Positions 1-7,664 of a stretch of DNA of 14,452 nt are shown here, one piece after another. The stretch's first letter is position 1; every line of letters starts with the position of its first letter. The notes under the pieces are model-generated. The model saw only the letters and a program-made list of their open reading frames with translations, searched no databases and was not told where the DNA came from. The translations under genes and the position numbers were made by a program. Origin of the DNA: Deltaproteobacteria bacterium (GTDB lineage: Bacteria > Bdellovibrionota_C > UBA2361 > JAAYZI01); assembly GCA_012514925.1 (NCBI GenBank), contig JAAYZI010000202.1:1-14452 (forward strand). The letters are read 5' to 3'.

Positions 1-94
1 TGCTATGCGCGAGATATGTATATGTGACAAGGTTTAATAAAAGCCCAAATTAGCAAAGCCTTTCTGGTGATGGCTGGCGGTGGCGCGGAATCGT

Positions 95-147
95 GGGCGA
101 TAAAACTTCACTTTCTCCAGAGAAAGTAAAATTCACGTAAGCGGTTA
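95..147 (-). repeat. 53-bp palindromic intergenic repeat, copy 1
   Basis: Read on the minus strand this is a 20-nt left arm (TAACCGCTTACGTGAATTTT), an 18-bp palindrome (ACTTTCTC-TG-GAGAAAGT, plus-strand 110-127) and a 15-nt right arm (GAAGTTTTATCGCCC). It aligns without gaps to copy 2: 14/20 in the left arm, 17/18 in the core and 13/15 in the right arm. It lies 38 bp beyond the glgP stop codon, on glgP's downstream side. The core could form a hairpin in RNA, but the usual T-run of an intrinsic terminator is absent. It could be an operator-like site, a REP/MITE-type element or a 3'-end hairpin; the sequence does not decide. Confidence 0.8.
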
Positions 148-170
148 CTTCACTACACCTAAACGCTTAC
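137..170. repeat. 7-bp inverted repeat downstream of glgP
   Basis: GTAAGCG (137-143) and CGCTTAC (164-170) are perfect reverse complements separated by 20 nt. The left half overlaps the arm of palindromic repeat copy 1. It lies 15-48 bp past the glgP stop codon, so it could form a weak 3'-UTR stem in the glgP transcript. No T-run follows, and its role is unknown. Confidence 0.4.
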
Positions 171-184
171 CAATTCTCCAACTA

Positions 185-2830
185 TTATGACTCTCCCTGG
201 ATTGAGTGTGCAAGCAGCCTAGCAGTGCGGCGACGCAGTCCGGCCTCGGCCTGATTGTACTCTTTTAATTTTATCTGCTGGGGCTTAAGCCCCCAAATTT
301 CCTGGGCGTATTCTGAGATAGTACGATCAGAAGAGAAGTATCCAATGCGCGCAGTATTTAAAATGGATTTACGGGTCCAGGCGGCTTGATTTCGATAGGC
401 CCGAGCTACATCTTCCTGACACATCACGTAAGCGCGGTAATCGCCACAAACCATGTATTGATCATAACCAAGCAACCCATCCACCAAAGGCTCGAACAAT
501 CTGGTATCCTCAGGCGAAAAATAGCCGGAGGCCAGCTGGTCCATAACCATGCGCAGCTCGTGGTCTCTTTGGTAATGCTCCATGGGCACGTAACCTGAGT
601 CTTTCAAAGCCCCAATCTCCTCAACCTTTAGGCCGAACAGAAAGAAATTTTCAGGCCCGACAGCATCACGAATCTCGATATTAGCACCATCAAAAGTACC
701 GATAGTAAGCGCGCCGTTTAAGGCGAACTTCATGTTACCCGTACCTGAGGCCTCCTTGCCTGCTGTCGAGATCTGCTCGGAAAGATCCGCCGCCGGATAC
801 ACAAGCTCGCCCTGAGACACCGAAAAATTCGGAAGAAACACTACCTTGAGACGGCTGTTTACAGCGCTATCGGAGTTTACAGCTGCAGCCACATTATTGG
901 CGAGCTTAATGATGAGCTTGGCAGTATGATATCCAGGCGCAGCCTTACCGCCAAAGATAAAGGTGCGCGGCAACACATCCTGGCCAGAATTAGCACGCAA
1001 GCGATTATAGAGCGTAATAATGTGGAAGATATTAAGAAGCTGCCGCTTATACTCGTGGATTCGTTTTACCTGTATGTCAAACAATGAGGTCGGGTCCACC
1101 TCTATCATGAGTGTACGCTTAATATGCTGCGCCAATGCTTCCTTGTTCTTGCGTTTTACCTGTTGCCAAGCAGTCACAAACTCCTGATCGTCAACAAGCG
1201 CTTCCAACTTCCGCAGCTTGGAGATATCTTTTACCCACTCTTCTCCGATCCTGGAATTAATTAACTCCACAAGCCTGGGATTGCAAAGCAGGAGCCAACG
1301 CCGTGGTGTAATACCATTAGTCTTATTGCTAAACCTTTCTGGCCATAATTCATAAAAATCTTTAAGAACTTCTTTTTTTAGTAGCTGCGAATGCAGCGCC
1401 GCCACACCGTTAACCGCGTGACTTCCAAGCGTTGCCAGATGCGCCATACGCACACGCTTTTCCTCGCCCTCTTCAATCAACGAAAGCCGCTGCAAGCGCG
1501 CTCCATCATGCGGAAAACGAACCTGTATCTCTTCGAGAAAGCGGTGGTTGATCTCAAAAATGATCTCCAAGTGCCGAGGCAGCCAGCGCCTAAAGAGATC
1601 TACCGGCCAGCGCTCTAAAGCCTCAGAAAGGAGGGTGTGATTAGTGTACCCCAAACTCTTTTGAGTTAAATCCCAGGACAACTCCCAAGGCAGATGCTTA
1701 TCATCTACAAAAATCCGCATCAGCTCCGCCACCGCGACGGCAGGATGGGTATCGTTTAACTGAATCGCCGTCTTTTCGGGAAAGAGACGCAGGTCATCGT
1801 GCTTAAATGAGAAGAAACGGAAAATATCATATAGCGAACACGCCACGAAGAAATACTGCTGTTTTAGACGCAACTCCCTCCCCTGCGGAGTGTTATCGTT
1901 AGGGTAGAGCACTTTGGAAATATTCTCGGAGAAAATTTTATTCTCCACAGCTCTTACAAAATCGCCCTCATTAAACACCCTTAAATCAAAATCCTTACTC
2001 GCGCCCGCGCTCCAAAGCCGCAGAGTATTTACGGTGTTGGTGTCGTACCCAGGCACAAGCGAGTCGTAAGCCATACCGATTATGGTTTGCTCCGGGATCC
2101 ATTCCATCTGAGGGCCGCCCTGCTGATCTAGCCCCTTGCGCACCTGCCCTCCCAACTTCACTTCGTAGGTGCACTCCGGGCGTCTAATCTCCCAAGGATT
2201 TCCAAGACGCAGCCAGCGATCAGGGCGTTCGACTTGCCAGCCATCTCGGATGGCCTGTTCGAAAATTCCAAATTCGTAACGGATACCAAAACCAACAGCC
2301 GGATATTCGAGGGTCGCCAAAGAATCCAGAAAACACGCTGCCAAACGCCCCAGGCCCCCGTTTCCAAGCCCAGGCTCTATCTCTTGCTCCAGCAGATCCT
2401 CTAACGTAAAGCCCGATTCAGCCAGAGCCTGCGACGCAGTGGCTGTAAGGTGCAAGTTGAGCAGGTTGTTTGCAAGCTGTCTTCCCATCAGATATTCAGC
2501 CGAGAGGTAATAGAGCATCTTTGGCGCCGATTCGACATAAGACTCGACGGTGCTGATCCAGCGCTGCACCATACGATCCCGGATGGTGTAAGCCAGCGCC
2601 ATATACAGATCGTAGCAAGTCGCGAAAGCCTCGCTTTTGCCTTGGATGTAACAAAGATTGTCAGCGATAGCGCGCCTAAGCGTATCGACACTTAGCCCCG
2701 TGCGGTCATCTTCAAATGACGGAGTGCACGGCTTACAACCATCCCCCCCTCCCAGTGGGCCCTGACTAATGTTTGCGATACTTTCTTCTTGACCCTGACC
2801 TTTAGATTGGTTGAAGCAGCCGACTGTCAT
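185..2830 (-). CDS. glgP: Glycogen/starch/maltodextrin phosphorylase
   Basis: A cytoplasmic GT35-family enzyme that phosphorolyses alpha-1,4-glucans, releasing glucose-1-phosphate with pyridoxal phosphate as cofactor. At 881 aa it is somewhat longer than the usual ~800-840. Visible hallmarks are the N-terminal MLYYLSAEYLMGR segment (~105-117), GLGNGGLGRLAACFLDS (~154-170), QLNDTHPAVAVAELMR (~357-372), TNGITPRRW (~504-512), IQVKRIHEYKRQLLN (~586-600) and the cofactor motif EASGTGNMKF, in which Lys701 should carry PLP. The catalytic core looks intact. The start is supported by a perfect GGAGG (plus-strand 2836-2840) 5 nt before the ATG. The first ~45 residues are an extension not typical of the family and contain Cys5, Cys32 and Cys35 (a CxxC). 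The gene is divergent from the stn-like operon across 416 bp and appears monocistronic within the window. The family call is very secure; glycogen versus maltodextrin preference cannot be read from sequence. Confidence 0.97.
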   Translation of the reverse strand: MTVGCFNQSKGQGQEESIANISQGPLGGGDGCKPCTPSFEDDRTGLSVDTLRRAIADNLCYIQGKSEAFATCYDLYMALAYTIRDRMVQRWISTVESYVESAPKMLYYLSAEYLMGRQLANNLLNLHLTATASQALAESGFTLEDLLEQEIEPGLGNGGLGRLAACFLDSLATLEYPAVGFGIRYEFGIFEQAIRDGWQVERPDRWLRLGNPWEIRRPECTYEVKLGGQVRKGLDQQGGPQMEWIPEQTIIGMAYDSLVPGYDTNTVNTLRLWSAGASKDFDLRVFNEGDFVRAVENKIFSENISKVLYPNDNTPQGRELRLKQQYFFVACSLYDIFRFFSFKHDDLRLFPEKTAIQLNDTHPAVAVAELMRIFVDDKHLPWELSWDLTQKSLGYTNHTLLSEALERWPVDLFRRWLPRHLEIIFEINHRFLEEIQVRFPHDGARLQRLSLIEEGEEKRVRMAHLATLGSHAVNGVAALHSQLLKKEVLKDFYELWPERFSNKTNGITPRRWLLLCNPRLVELINSRIGEEWVKDISKLRKLEALVDDQEFVTAWQQVKRKNKEALAQHIKRTLMIEVDPTSLFDIQVKRIHEYKRQLLNIFHIITLYNRLRANSGQDVLPRTFIFGGKAAPGYHTAKLIIKLANNVAAAVNSDSAVNSRLKVVFLPNFSVSQGELVYPAADLSEQISTAGKEASGTGNMKFALNGALTIGTFDGANIEIRDAVGPENFFLFGLKVEEIGALKDSGYVPMEHYQRDHELRMVMDQLASGYFSPEDTRLFEPLVDGLLGYDQYMVCGDYRAYVMCQEDVARAYRNQAAWTRKSILNTARIGYFSSDRTISEYAQEIWGLKPQQIKLKEYNQAEAGLRRRTARLLAHSIQGES

Positions 2831-3246
2831 TTCTCCCTCCCAGAAGATTTAGCCACCACGAGAATTAAAGCGAACAGATAAGGTAACTACTCAAAAAGCG
2901 CGGCCTTACCCGAACTCTTTCAGCAGATACCAGATACATCGTAGTACCGTTCACACATGACCAGGTTTCACCTCGAACTTGCTCGATATCCGTTCACATG
3001 GATATTACTTTCTCCGGAGAAAGTGAAATTTTACCGCCCGGGCTGAAAATAAAAATTGCATAATCAATTCCACGCGCGAACAGTTACGATATATCTATAA
3101 ACCCTAAAAATGATTAACATATCCGCAATGCAATGCAAAGTAAGCGGCCGATTATTCAGGTAAGGGATCTGCTTAGCCCTAAATTTTCGACAGAAATCTC
3201 TCCTGCGATTGCGCTTTTAGCCTCTTACGGATAAAAACAGGACTCT
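2831..3246. promoter_or_regulatory. 416-bp divergent intergenic region between glgP and the stn-like operon
   Basis: No convincing gene is seen here. The region must hold both divergent promoters, but I find no near-consensus -35/-10 pair; the A/T-rich stretch around 3086-3120 (including TATAAA at 3096-3101) is a weak candidate on the plus strand. Copy 2 of the palindromic repeat is at 2987-3039, about 160-210 bp from both start codons. A partial echo of its left arm (TACCGTTCACACATG) is at 2945-2959, 42 bp before the equivalent piece of copy 2. A glgP Shine-Dalgarno (GGAGG, 2836-2840, minus) and an AGGA (3239-3242, plus) before the first operon gene close the two ends. Confidence 0.6.
2987..3039 (+). 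repeat. 53-bp palindromic intergenic repeat, copy 2 (perfect 18-bp palindrome)
   Basis: The left arm is TATCCGTTCACATGGATATT, the core ACTTTCTCCGGAGAAAGT (3007-3024) is a fully self-complementary 18-mer, and the right arm is GAAATTTTACCGCCC. It is opposite in orientation to copy 1, so the two bracket glgP as inverted repeats. It lies between divergently transcribed glgP and the stn-like operon, 156 bp upstream of the glgP start and 207 bp upstream of the first operon ATG. That position would suit a shared operator, but copies 1 and 3 lie downstream of genes, which suits a dispersed repeat element better. Confidence 0.85.
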
Positions 3247-3753
3247 ATGAACCACTGTAACAAAATCGACCTTTCAGCCGCTGCAAAGATCGTGGCTGCA
3301 CACGGCGACAAGCCGGATGCATGCATTCCAATCTTGCAAAACCTTCAGGCCGCCTACGGTTACCTTCCAGCCGAAGCGCTTGATTATGTCACCACCCACA
3401 CTACCATCTCAAAGAGCCAGATTTTGGGTGTGGCAAGCTTTTATGGACAATTTCGCTTTAAGCCCGCCGGCCGCCACACCGTGCGAGTTTGCCACGGCAC
3501 CGCTTGTCACGTAAACGGCGCTGCGAAAATAAGCGCCGCGGTAGAAGACACCCTCAAGATCAAAGACAAGCAAACCAGCGCTGACGGAAAATTCACCCTT
3601 GAAACCGTCGCCTGCTTGGGCTGCTGCAGCCTAGCGCCGGTGATGATGATCGACGAAACCACTTACGGCAGACTTACCCACGCGCAGACCAAGGAGGTTC
3701 TTGAGAACTTCGAGGATACGCCTGCCAACAAACCGGAGCCCTCCCATGAATAG
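3247..3753 (+). CDS. stnA: NuoE/HydC-like [2Fe-2S] subunit of a Stn-type transhydrogenase
   Basis: A 168-aa thioredoxin-fold [2Fe-2S] protein of the 24-kDa (NuoE/HoxE/HydC) family, which relays electrons to or from the FMN subunit encoded next door. The four expected ligands are visible: Cys82 and Cys87 (VCHGTAC) and Cys123 and Cys127 (CLGCC, where the outer two Cys fit the C-x3-C spacing), followed by the family's LAPVMMID stretch. The N-terminal ~60 residues form the usual helical part (PILQNLQAAYGYLPAEAL, SFYGQFRF). ATG is preceded by AGGA at 3239-3242. The stop codon overlaps the next gene's start (ATGAATAG), a sign of translational coupling. The Stn subunit assignment rests on the third gene of the operon; on its own this protein could equally serve a hydrogenase, formate dehydrogenase or complex I. 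No membrane segment is seen. Confidence 0.85.
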   Translation: MNHCNKIDLSAAAKIVAAHGDKPDACIPILQNLQAAYGYLPAEALDYVTTHTTISKSQILGVASFYGQFRFKPAGRHTVRVCHGTACHVNGAAKISAAVEDTLKIKDKQTSADGKFTLETVACLGCCSLAPVMMIDETTYGRLTHAQTKEVLENFEDTPANKPEPSHE

Positions 3754-5530
3754 TACCGGCGCTTCATCAACGTGGCGGATTGCAGTCGGCTTAGGCTCGT
3801 GCGGCATCGCAGCCGGTGCCATGAAACTTTATAAACACCTGGAGACACACCTTCCACCAGGCGTGGTCCTAAAAAAAACCGGCTGCGCTGGACTGTGCCA
3901 TCGCGAACCCATGCTGGAGCTTTACGAGCCCGGAGGTAAACGCTGGACTTACGTTGAACTTAGCATTGAAGCTCTAAGTAAGATCCTGACTCAGCACATC
4001 GGAGAGGGGCAACCCGTTGACGAATACCTCCTGGATCGCGGTGAACGCGCCGAGCAAACACACGCTTATTTGGGAAAGCAAAAACGCATCGTACTTGAAA
4101 ACTGCGGCTTAATCGATCCAGAATCAATTGATGATTACCTAGCGGTGCAAGGTTATGAGGCGCTCAAAAAAGTCTTAAATGAATATACTCCTCAGGCGCT
4201 GATTTCCCTCATTTTAGAGAGCGGCTTACGTGGCCGCGGCGGCGCGGGATTTCTAACAGGCGCCAAGTGGAAGTTCACACAAGAAGCCAAAGGCACTCCA
4301 AAATATATCATCTGTAACGGCGACGAAGGAGACCCGGGGGCATTCATGGATCGCAGTGTGCTGGAGAGTGATCCGCACCGCGTCCTAGAGGGCATGCTAA
4401 TCGGAGCTTACGCAATCGGCGCCTCGCGTGGCTTCCTTTACGTGCGCGCCGAGTATCCACTAGCGCTTAAACACCTAAAAACAGCGATTTCTCAGGCGCG
4501 CGAGCGCGGCTTTTTGGGACAGAACATTTTAGGCACAAAGTTTTGCTGCGACTTTGAGATACGCGAAGGCGCAGGCGCATTTGTATGCGGTGAGGAGACT
4601 GCACTCATCGCCTCGATTCAAGGCGAACGCGGCACCCCCCGCATCCGCCCTCCCTTTCCCGCTGTACAAGGATTGTTTAAACAGCCCACCACCATAAACA
4701 ACGTCGAAACTTTGGCGAATGTCCCTTGGATTGTGCGACACGGAGCAGCGGCCTTTAACAGCCTTGGCACTGAAAAAAGCAAGGGCACCAAAGTTTTCGC
4801 CCTTGCCGGAAAGATCAAACGCGGAGGTCTAATTGAAGTGCCAATGGGAATCACCCTGCGTGAAGTGATCGAGGGGATCGGCGGCGGCAGCTCTTCGGGC
4901 AAGCCCCTAAAGGCTGTACAAACCGGAGGTCCAAGCGGCGGATGCATCCCAGTTCAGCTCTTCGACACCCCGATTGACTACGATGAACTGGCCAAAACCG
5001 GCGCAATTATGGGTTCCGGTGGCATGGTAGTCATGGACCAAGATGCCTGCATGGTGGATGCCGCGCGTTTCTTTCTAACATTCACCAAGAGCGAGTCGTG
5101 CGGCAAGTGCACTTTCTGCCGCATCGGTACCCAGCGCATGCTGGAGATTTTAACCCGTATTACCGCAGGCAAAGCCGCCCCAGGGGATCTGGAATTACTA
5201 GAGGAGTTGGCAAACGCCGTAAGATCAGCCTCGCTCTGCGGGCTTGGACAGACCGCCCCCAACCCGGTGCTTACAACCGTGCGCTATTTCCGCTCAGAAT
5301 ATGAAGCGCATATCACCGAAAAACGCTGCCCCGCGAAAGCATGTAAAGCGCTTCTGCGCTACAACATCGTTTCCGAGAAGTGCATAGGCTGTGGCGCCTG
5401 CATGAGAGCTTGCCCCTCGCGCGCAATAAGCGGAGAGCGCCGCCAAGCGCACACCATAAATCAAGAAACCTGTGTACGGTGCGGAGCCTGCTTGGAAGCC
5501 TGCCGATTTGACGCTATTTCAGTACAGTAG
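3746..5530 (+). CDS. stnB: HydB/NuoF-like FMN iron-sulfur NADH-binding subunit of a Stn-type transhydrogenase
   Basis: 594 aa from the ATG at 3746, chosen because GGAG (3735-3738) lies 7 nt upstream and the protein then begins at the expected domain; an upstream in-frame TTG at 3701 would add 15 atypical residues. Domains: thioredoxin-like N-terminus (~1-85; Cys19, Cys47, Cys51); NuoF FMN/NADH core with GLRGRGGAGF (~160-169) and NGDEGDPGAFMDR (~191-203); SLBB-like region (~345-405); SCGKCTFCRIG (Cys452, 455, 458) with Cys498 for a [4Fe-4S] cluster; His522, Cys528 and Cys533, resembling the HydB zinc site; and two C-terminal [4Fe-4S] motifs (Cys546/549/552/556 and 576/579/582/586). This order is that of HydB of bifurcating hydrogenases and StnB rather than plain NuoF, which lacks the terminal ferredoxin domain. 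By analogy it is the bifurcation/NAD(H) site. Oddities are only three Cys in the N-terminal cluster domain and Leu170 where FPTG is usual. Confidence 0.88.
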   Translation: MNSTGASSTWRIAVGLGSCGIAAGAMKLYKHLETHLPPGVVLKKTGCAGLCHREPMLELYEPGGKRWTYVELSIEALSKILTQHIGEGQPVDEYLLDRGERAEQTHAYLGKQKRIVLENCGLIDPESIDDYLAVQGYEALKKVLNEYTPQALISLILESGLRGRGGAGFLTGAKWKFTQEAKGTPKYIICNGDEGDPGAFMDRSVLESDPHRVLEGMLIGAYAIGASRGFLYVRAEYPLALKHLKTAISQARERGFLGQNILGTKFCCDFEIREGAGAFVCGEETALIASIQGERGTPRIRPPFPAVQGLFKQPTTINNVETLANVPWIVRHGAAAFNSLGTEKSKGTKVFALAGKIKRGGLIEVPMGITLREVIEGIGGGSSSGKPLKAVQTGGPSGGCIPVQLFDTPIDYDELAKTGAIMGSGGMVVMDQDACMVDAARFFLTFTKSESCGKCTFCRIGTQRMLEILTRITAGKAAPGDLELLEELANAVRSASLCGLGQTAPNPVLTTVRYFRSEYEAHITEKRCPAKACKALLRYNIVSEKCIGCGACMRACPSRAISGERRQAHTINQETCVRCGACLEACRFDAISVQ

Positions 5531-5536
5531 ATCGCA

Positions 5537-7654
5537 ATGTCAGATAAAATGCCAGATAAAATAACCCTAAGCATCGACGGACAAACTTTAAGCGTTCCGG
5601 AAGGAACCACTATTTTAGATGCGGCCAAACAGATCGGCGTGCATGTCCCATCACTTTGCCACAAAGAAGGGCTGCCGCATTTTACCTCCTGCTTTATGTG
5701 CGTAGTTGAGGTTTCGGGACGACGCGCCCCTGTGCCAGCTTGCAGCACAGCTGTGGCAGAGGGAATGCAAGTACAGACCGACACTCCTCAAGTTCGTCAT
5801 CTTAGAAAGTTGTGCCTGGAGCTACTACTCTCAGACCACGCCGGAGACTGCATCGCGCCTTGCGTGCTGACCTGCCCGGCCGGATGCGACATCCAGGGAT
5901 TTTTAAAGCATATCGCCGACGAAGAGCTTCCTGAGGCGATTGCCAAAATCAAGGACGCCTTGCCCATTCCCGGCGCACTCGGCCGGATCTGTCCGCGTCC
6001 CTGCGAGTCCCAGTGCCGCCGTGTTACGGTGGAGGAGCCGCTAGCAATCGGTTGGCTGCACCGCCACGCCGCTGATGTGGACGCTGCAAGCGGACGCCTG
6101 TACCGGCCAGACAGTGGTCCCGATAGCGGAAAGCGGGTGGTAATCGTAGGCGGCGGACCTGCCGGCGTTTCAGCCGCATATTTTCTACGCCGCCTCGGAC
6201 ACGGCGTTACTATTTTTGAAGCCTCAACCGAACTGGGCGGTATGTTAAGATGGGGGATCCCGGCTTACCGTCTGCCGCGCGCAGAGTTGGCCAGAGAGCT
6301 AGAGTGTATAATTGAGATGGGCGCACAAGCCAGGTTCGGCCAAGTCTTGGGACGTGATTTTACGCTAGCCGATTTGAGGCGCCAGTACGACGCTGTCTTT
6401 ATGGCCACAGGCGCGCCGCTCTCCTCCTCGTTATCTATTGAAGGTGAGAATTTGCCGGGAGTCTTGGAGGGCATCAAGTTCCTAAAACAAACCGCAGAAG
6501 GTTCCCCTCCCAAAATAGGAACACGCGTAATTGTAATCGGGGGAGGTAACACCGCCATCGACGCTGTACGAAGCGCCAGACGCTTGGGGGCAACAGAAAC
6601 CACACTGCTATATCGTCGCACCCGTGCCGAAATGCCGGCCCTGCCTGTTGAAATCGACGCGGCTGAAGCGGAGGGGGCGCATTTTCGCTTCTTGGCTGCG
6701 CCGCTCTCCATCCACAAACAAAACGGCGCATTAATGCTACGCTGCCAGCAGATGGAGCTTGGGCCAGTTGCTCCGGATGGGCGCCGTAAGCCCGTTCCCA
6801 TCCCAGACAAGATCTATGAGCTGGAGGCTGACGCAATTATCAGCGCAATCGGCCAGAAAGTGGACTCGAAGCTGCTCTCAGAGCAAGGACTTCCGTTTGA
6901 AAACAACGGGTCACGCCCACTCTACAATCCACTTACCATGGAGACCTCTCTACCAGGAGTATTTGCTGGAGGGGATCTAGTCGGGAATGAAAAACAGCGC
7001 ATCGCCGTTTGGGCAGTGGGCTCCGGGCATGTAGCCGCAGTGGCGATCGATCAGTACCTAAACCAGCAGCCACTAACTGGACCCGCTAAGAACTTCACCA
7101 TAAGCATGGGAGACTCGCCCAAAGAAGTGACGCCCTCTCGCTTTGCCGGCATAGCAGAGATGCCGCGCGCGCACATGCCGGAGCTGGAGCTGCAAGATCG
7201 AGTCACAAACTTTCGCGAAGTCGAACTGGGCTTTACTCCGCAAATGGCTGCCCAAGAAGCAGCACGCTGCCTTGGGTGCGGCTGTGCTATCTCATGTGAT
7301 TGCCACATCCGTAAACTTGCAAAAGAGTACGAAGCTGAACCCAAGCGTTGGCGCGGCGCATGCAGAGACTACATGGTTGACACCAGCCACCCTGACATCG
7401 TGCTCGAACCCGGCAAATGCATTAACTGCGGCATTTGCGTGAGGCTTTGTGCCGCGACTAAGCCCGAAATCTTTGGTTTCGTTAACCGAGGCTTCGACAC
7501 CCGCGTTAAAGCTTACTTTGACCTCACACCAGAAGGTCGCGCTCTGGCGCTGCGCTGCGCCGAAGCCTGCCCCACCGGAGCGATTGTACGCCGAGATCAG
7601 CTTGGTCGTCACGTTTGTTTTGCTAGCTGCAAGACCGTGGGTGTCGGTATATAA
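5537..7654 (+). CDS. stnC: NuoG-like [2Fe-2S] plus GltD/NfnB-like NADPH flavoprotein fusion, StnC-like subunit
   Basis: 705 aa. N-terminal plant-type [2Fe-2S] domain with Cys41, Cys52, Cys55 and Cys69, then a Cys-rich linker (His101, Cys105, Cys109, Cys113, Cys117; Cys152, 156, 160) merging NuoG-like and GltD-like cluster motifs. The GltD/NfnB-type two-dinucleotide reductase follows: VVIVGGGPAG (201-210, FAD), LGGMLRWGIPAYRLP (233-247), VIVIGGGNTAID (331-342) with YRRTRAEMPA (359-368), whose arginines suit NADPH 2'-phosphate, and GVFAGGD (474-480). The C-terminal part has Cys578/581/583/587/589, a [4Fe-4S] motif CINCGICVRLC (628-638), CAEACPTG (674-681) and Cys694/698. The gene begins 6 nt after the previous stop with little Shine-Dalgarno, so coupling is likely. 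With the two upstream genes it fits the StnABC transhydrogenase (NADH, NADPH and ferredoxin). Alternatives are a diaphorase module of another NAD(P)-linked enzyme. It is not a hydrogenase: no H-cluster motifs are present. Confidence 0.85.
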   Translation: MSDKMPDKITLSIDGQTLSVPEGTTILDAAKQIGVHVPSLCHKEGLPHFTSCFMCVVEVSGRRAPVPACSTAVAEGMQVQTDTPQVRHLRKLCLELLLSDHAGDCIAPCVLTCPAGCDIQGFLKHIADEELPEAIAKIKDALPIPGALGRICPRPCESQCRRVTVEEPLAIGWLHRHAADVDAASGRLYRPDSGPDSGKRVVIVGGGPAGVSAAYFLRRLGHGVTIFEASTELGGMLRWGIPAYRLPRAELARELECIIEMGAQARFGQVLGRDFTLADLRRQYDAVFMATGAPLSSSLSIEGENLPGVLEGIKFLKQTAEGSPPKIGTRVIVIGGGNTAIDAVRSARRLGATETTLLYRRTRAEMPALPVEIDAAEAEGAHFRFLAAPLSIHKQNGALMLRCQQMELGPVAPDGRRKPVPIPDKIYELEADAIISAIGQKVDSKLLSEQGLPFENNGSRPLYNPLTMETSLPGVFAGGDLVGNEKQRIAVWAVGSGHVAAVAIDQYLNQQPLTGPAKNFTISMGDSPKEVTPSRFAGIAEMPRAHMPELELQDRVTNFREVELGFTPQMAAQEAARCLGCGCAISCDCHIRKLAKEYEAEPKRWRGACRDYMVDTSHPDIVLEPGKCINCGICVRLCAATKPEIFGFVNRGFDTRVKAYFDLTPEGRALALRCAEACPTGAIVRRDQLGRHVCFASCKTVGVGI

Positions 7655-7664
7655 TCTAGAACTA

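Noticed and set aside
3701..3745. TTG start for the NuoF-like gene giving 15 extra residues
   Set aside because: It lies deep inside the upstream gene, the added residues do not resemble the family, and ATG at 3746 has a well-spaced GGAG.
6265..6810. Open minus-strand frame of 181 codons inside the StnC-like gene
   Set aside because: It overlaps the conserved FAD/NADPH-binding coding region and has biased, Ser/Arg-rich composition typical of antisense shadows.
3247..7654. Bidirectional [FeFe]-hydrogenase (HydABC) or complex I (Nuo) operon
   Set aside because: The third gene has a GltD/NfnB NADPH flavoprotein and no H-cluster motifs, and no membrane or NuoB/C/D-type genes are present.
7655..7664. 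Bidirectional terminator between the convergent StnC-like and methyltransferase genes
   Set aside because: Only 10 bp separate the stops and no stem with a T-run was found in or around them.
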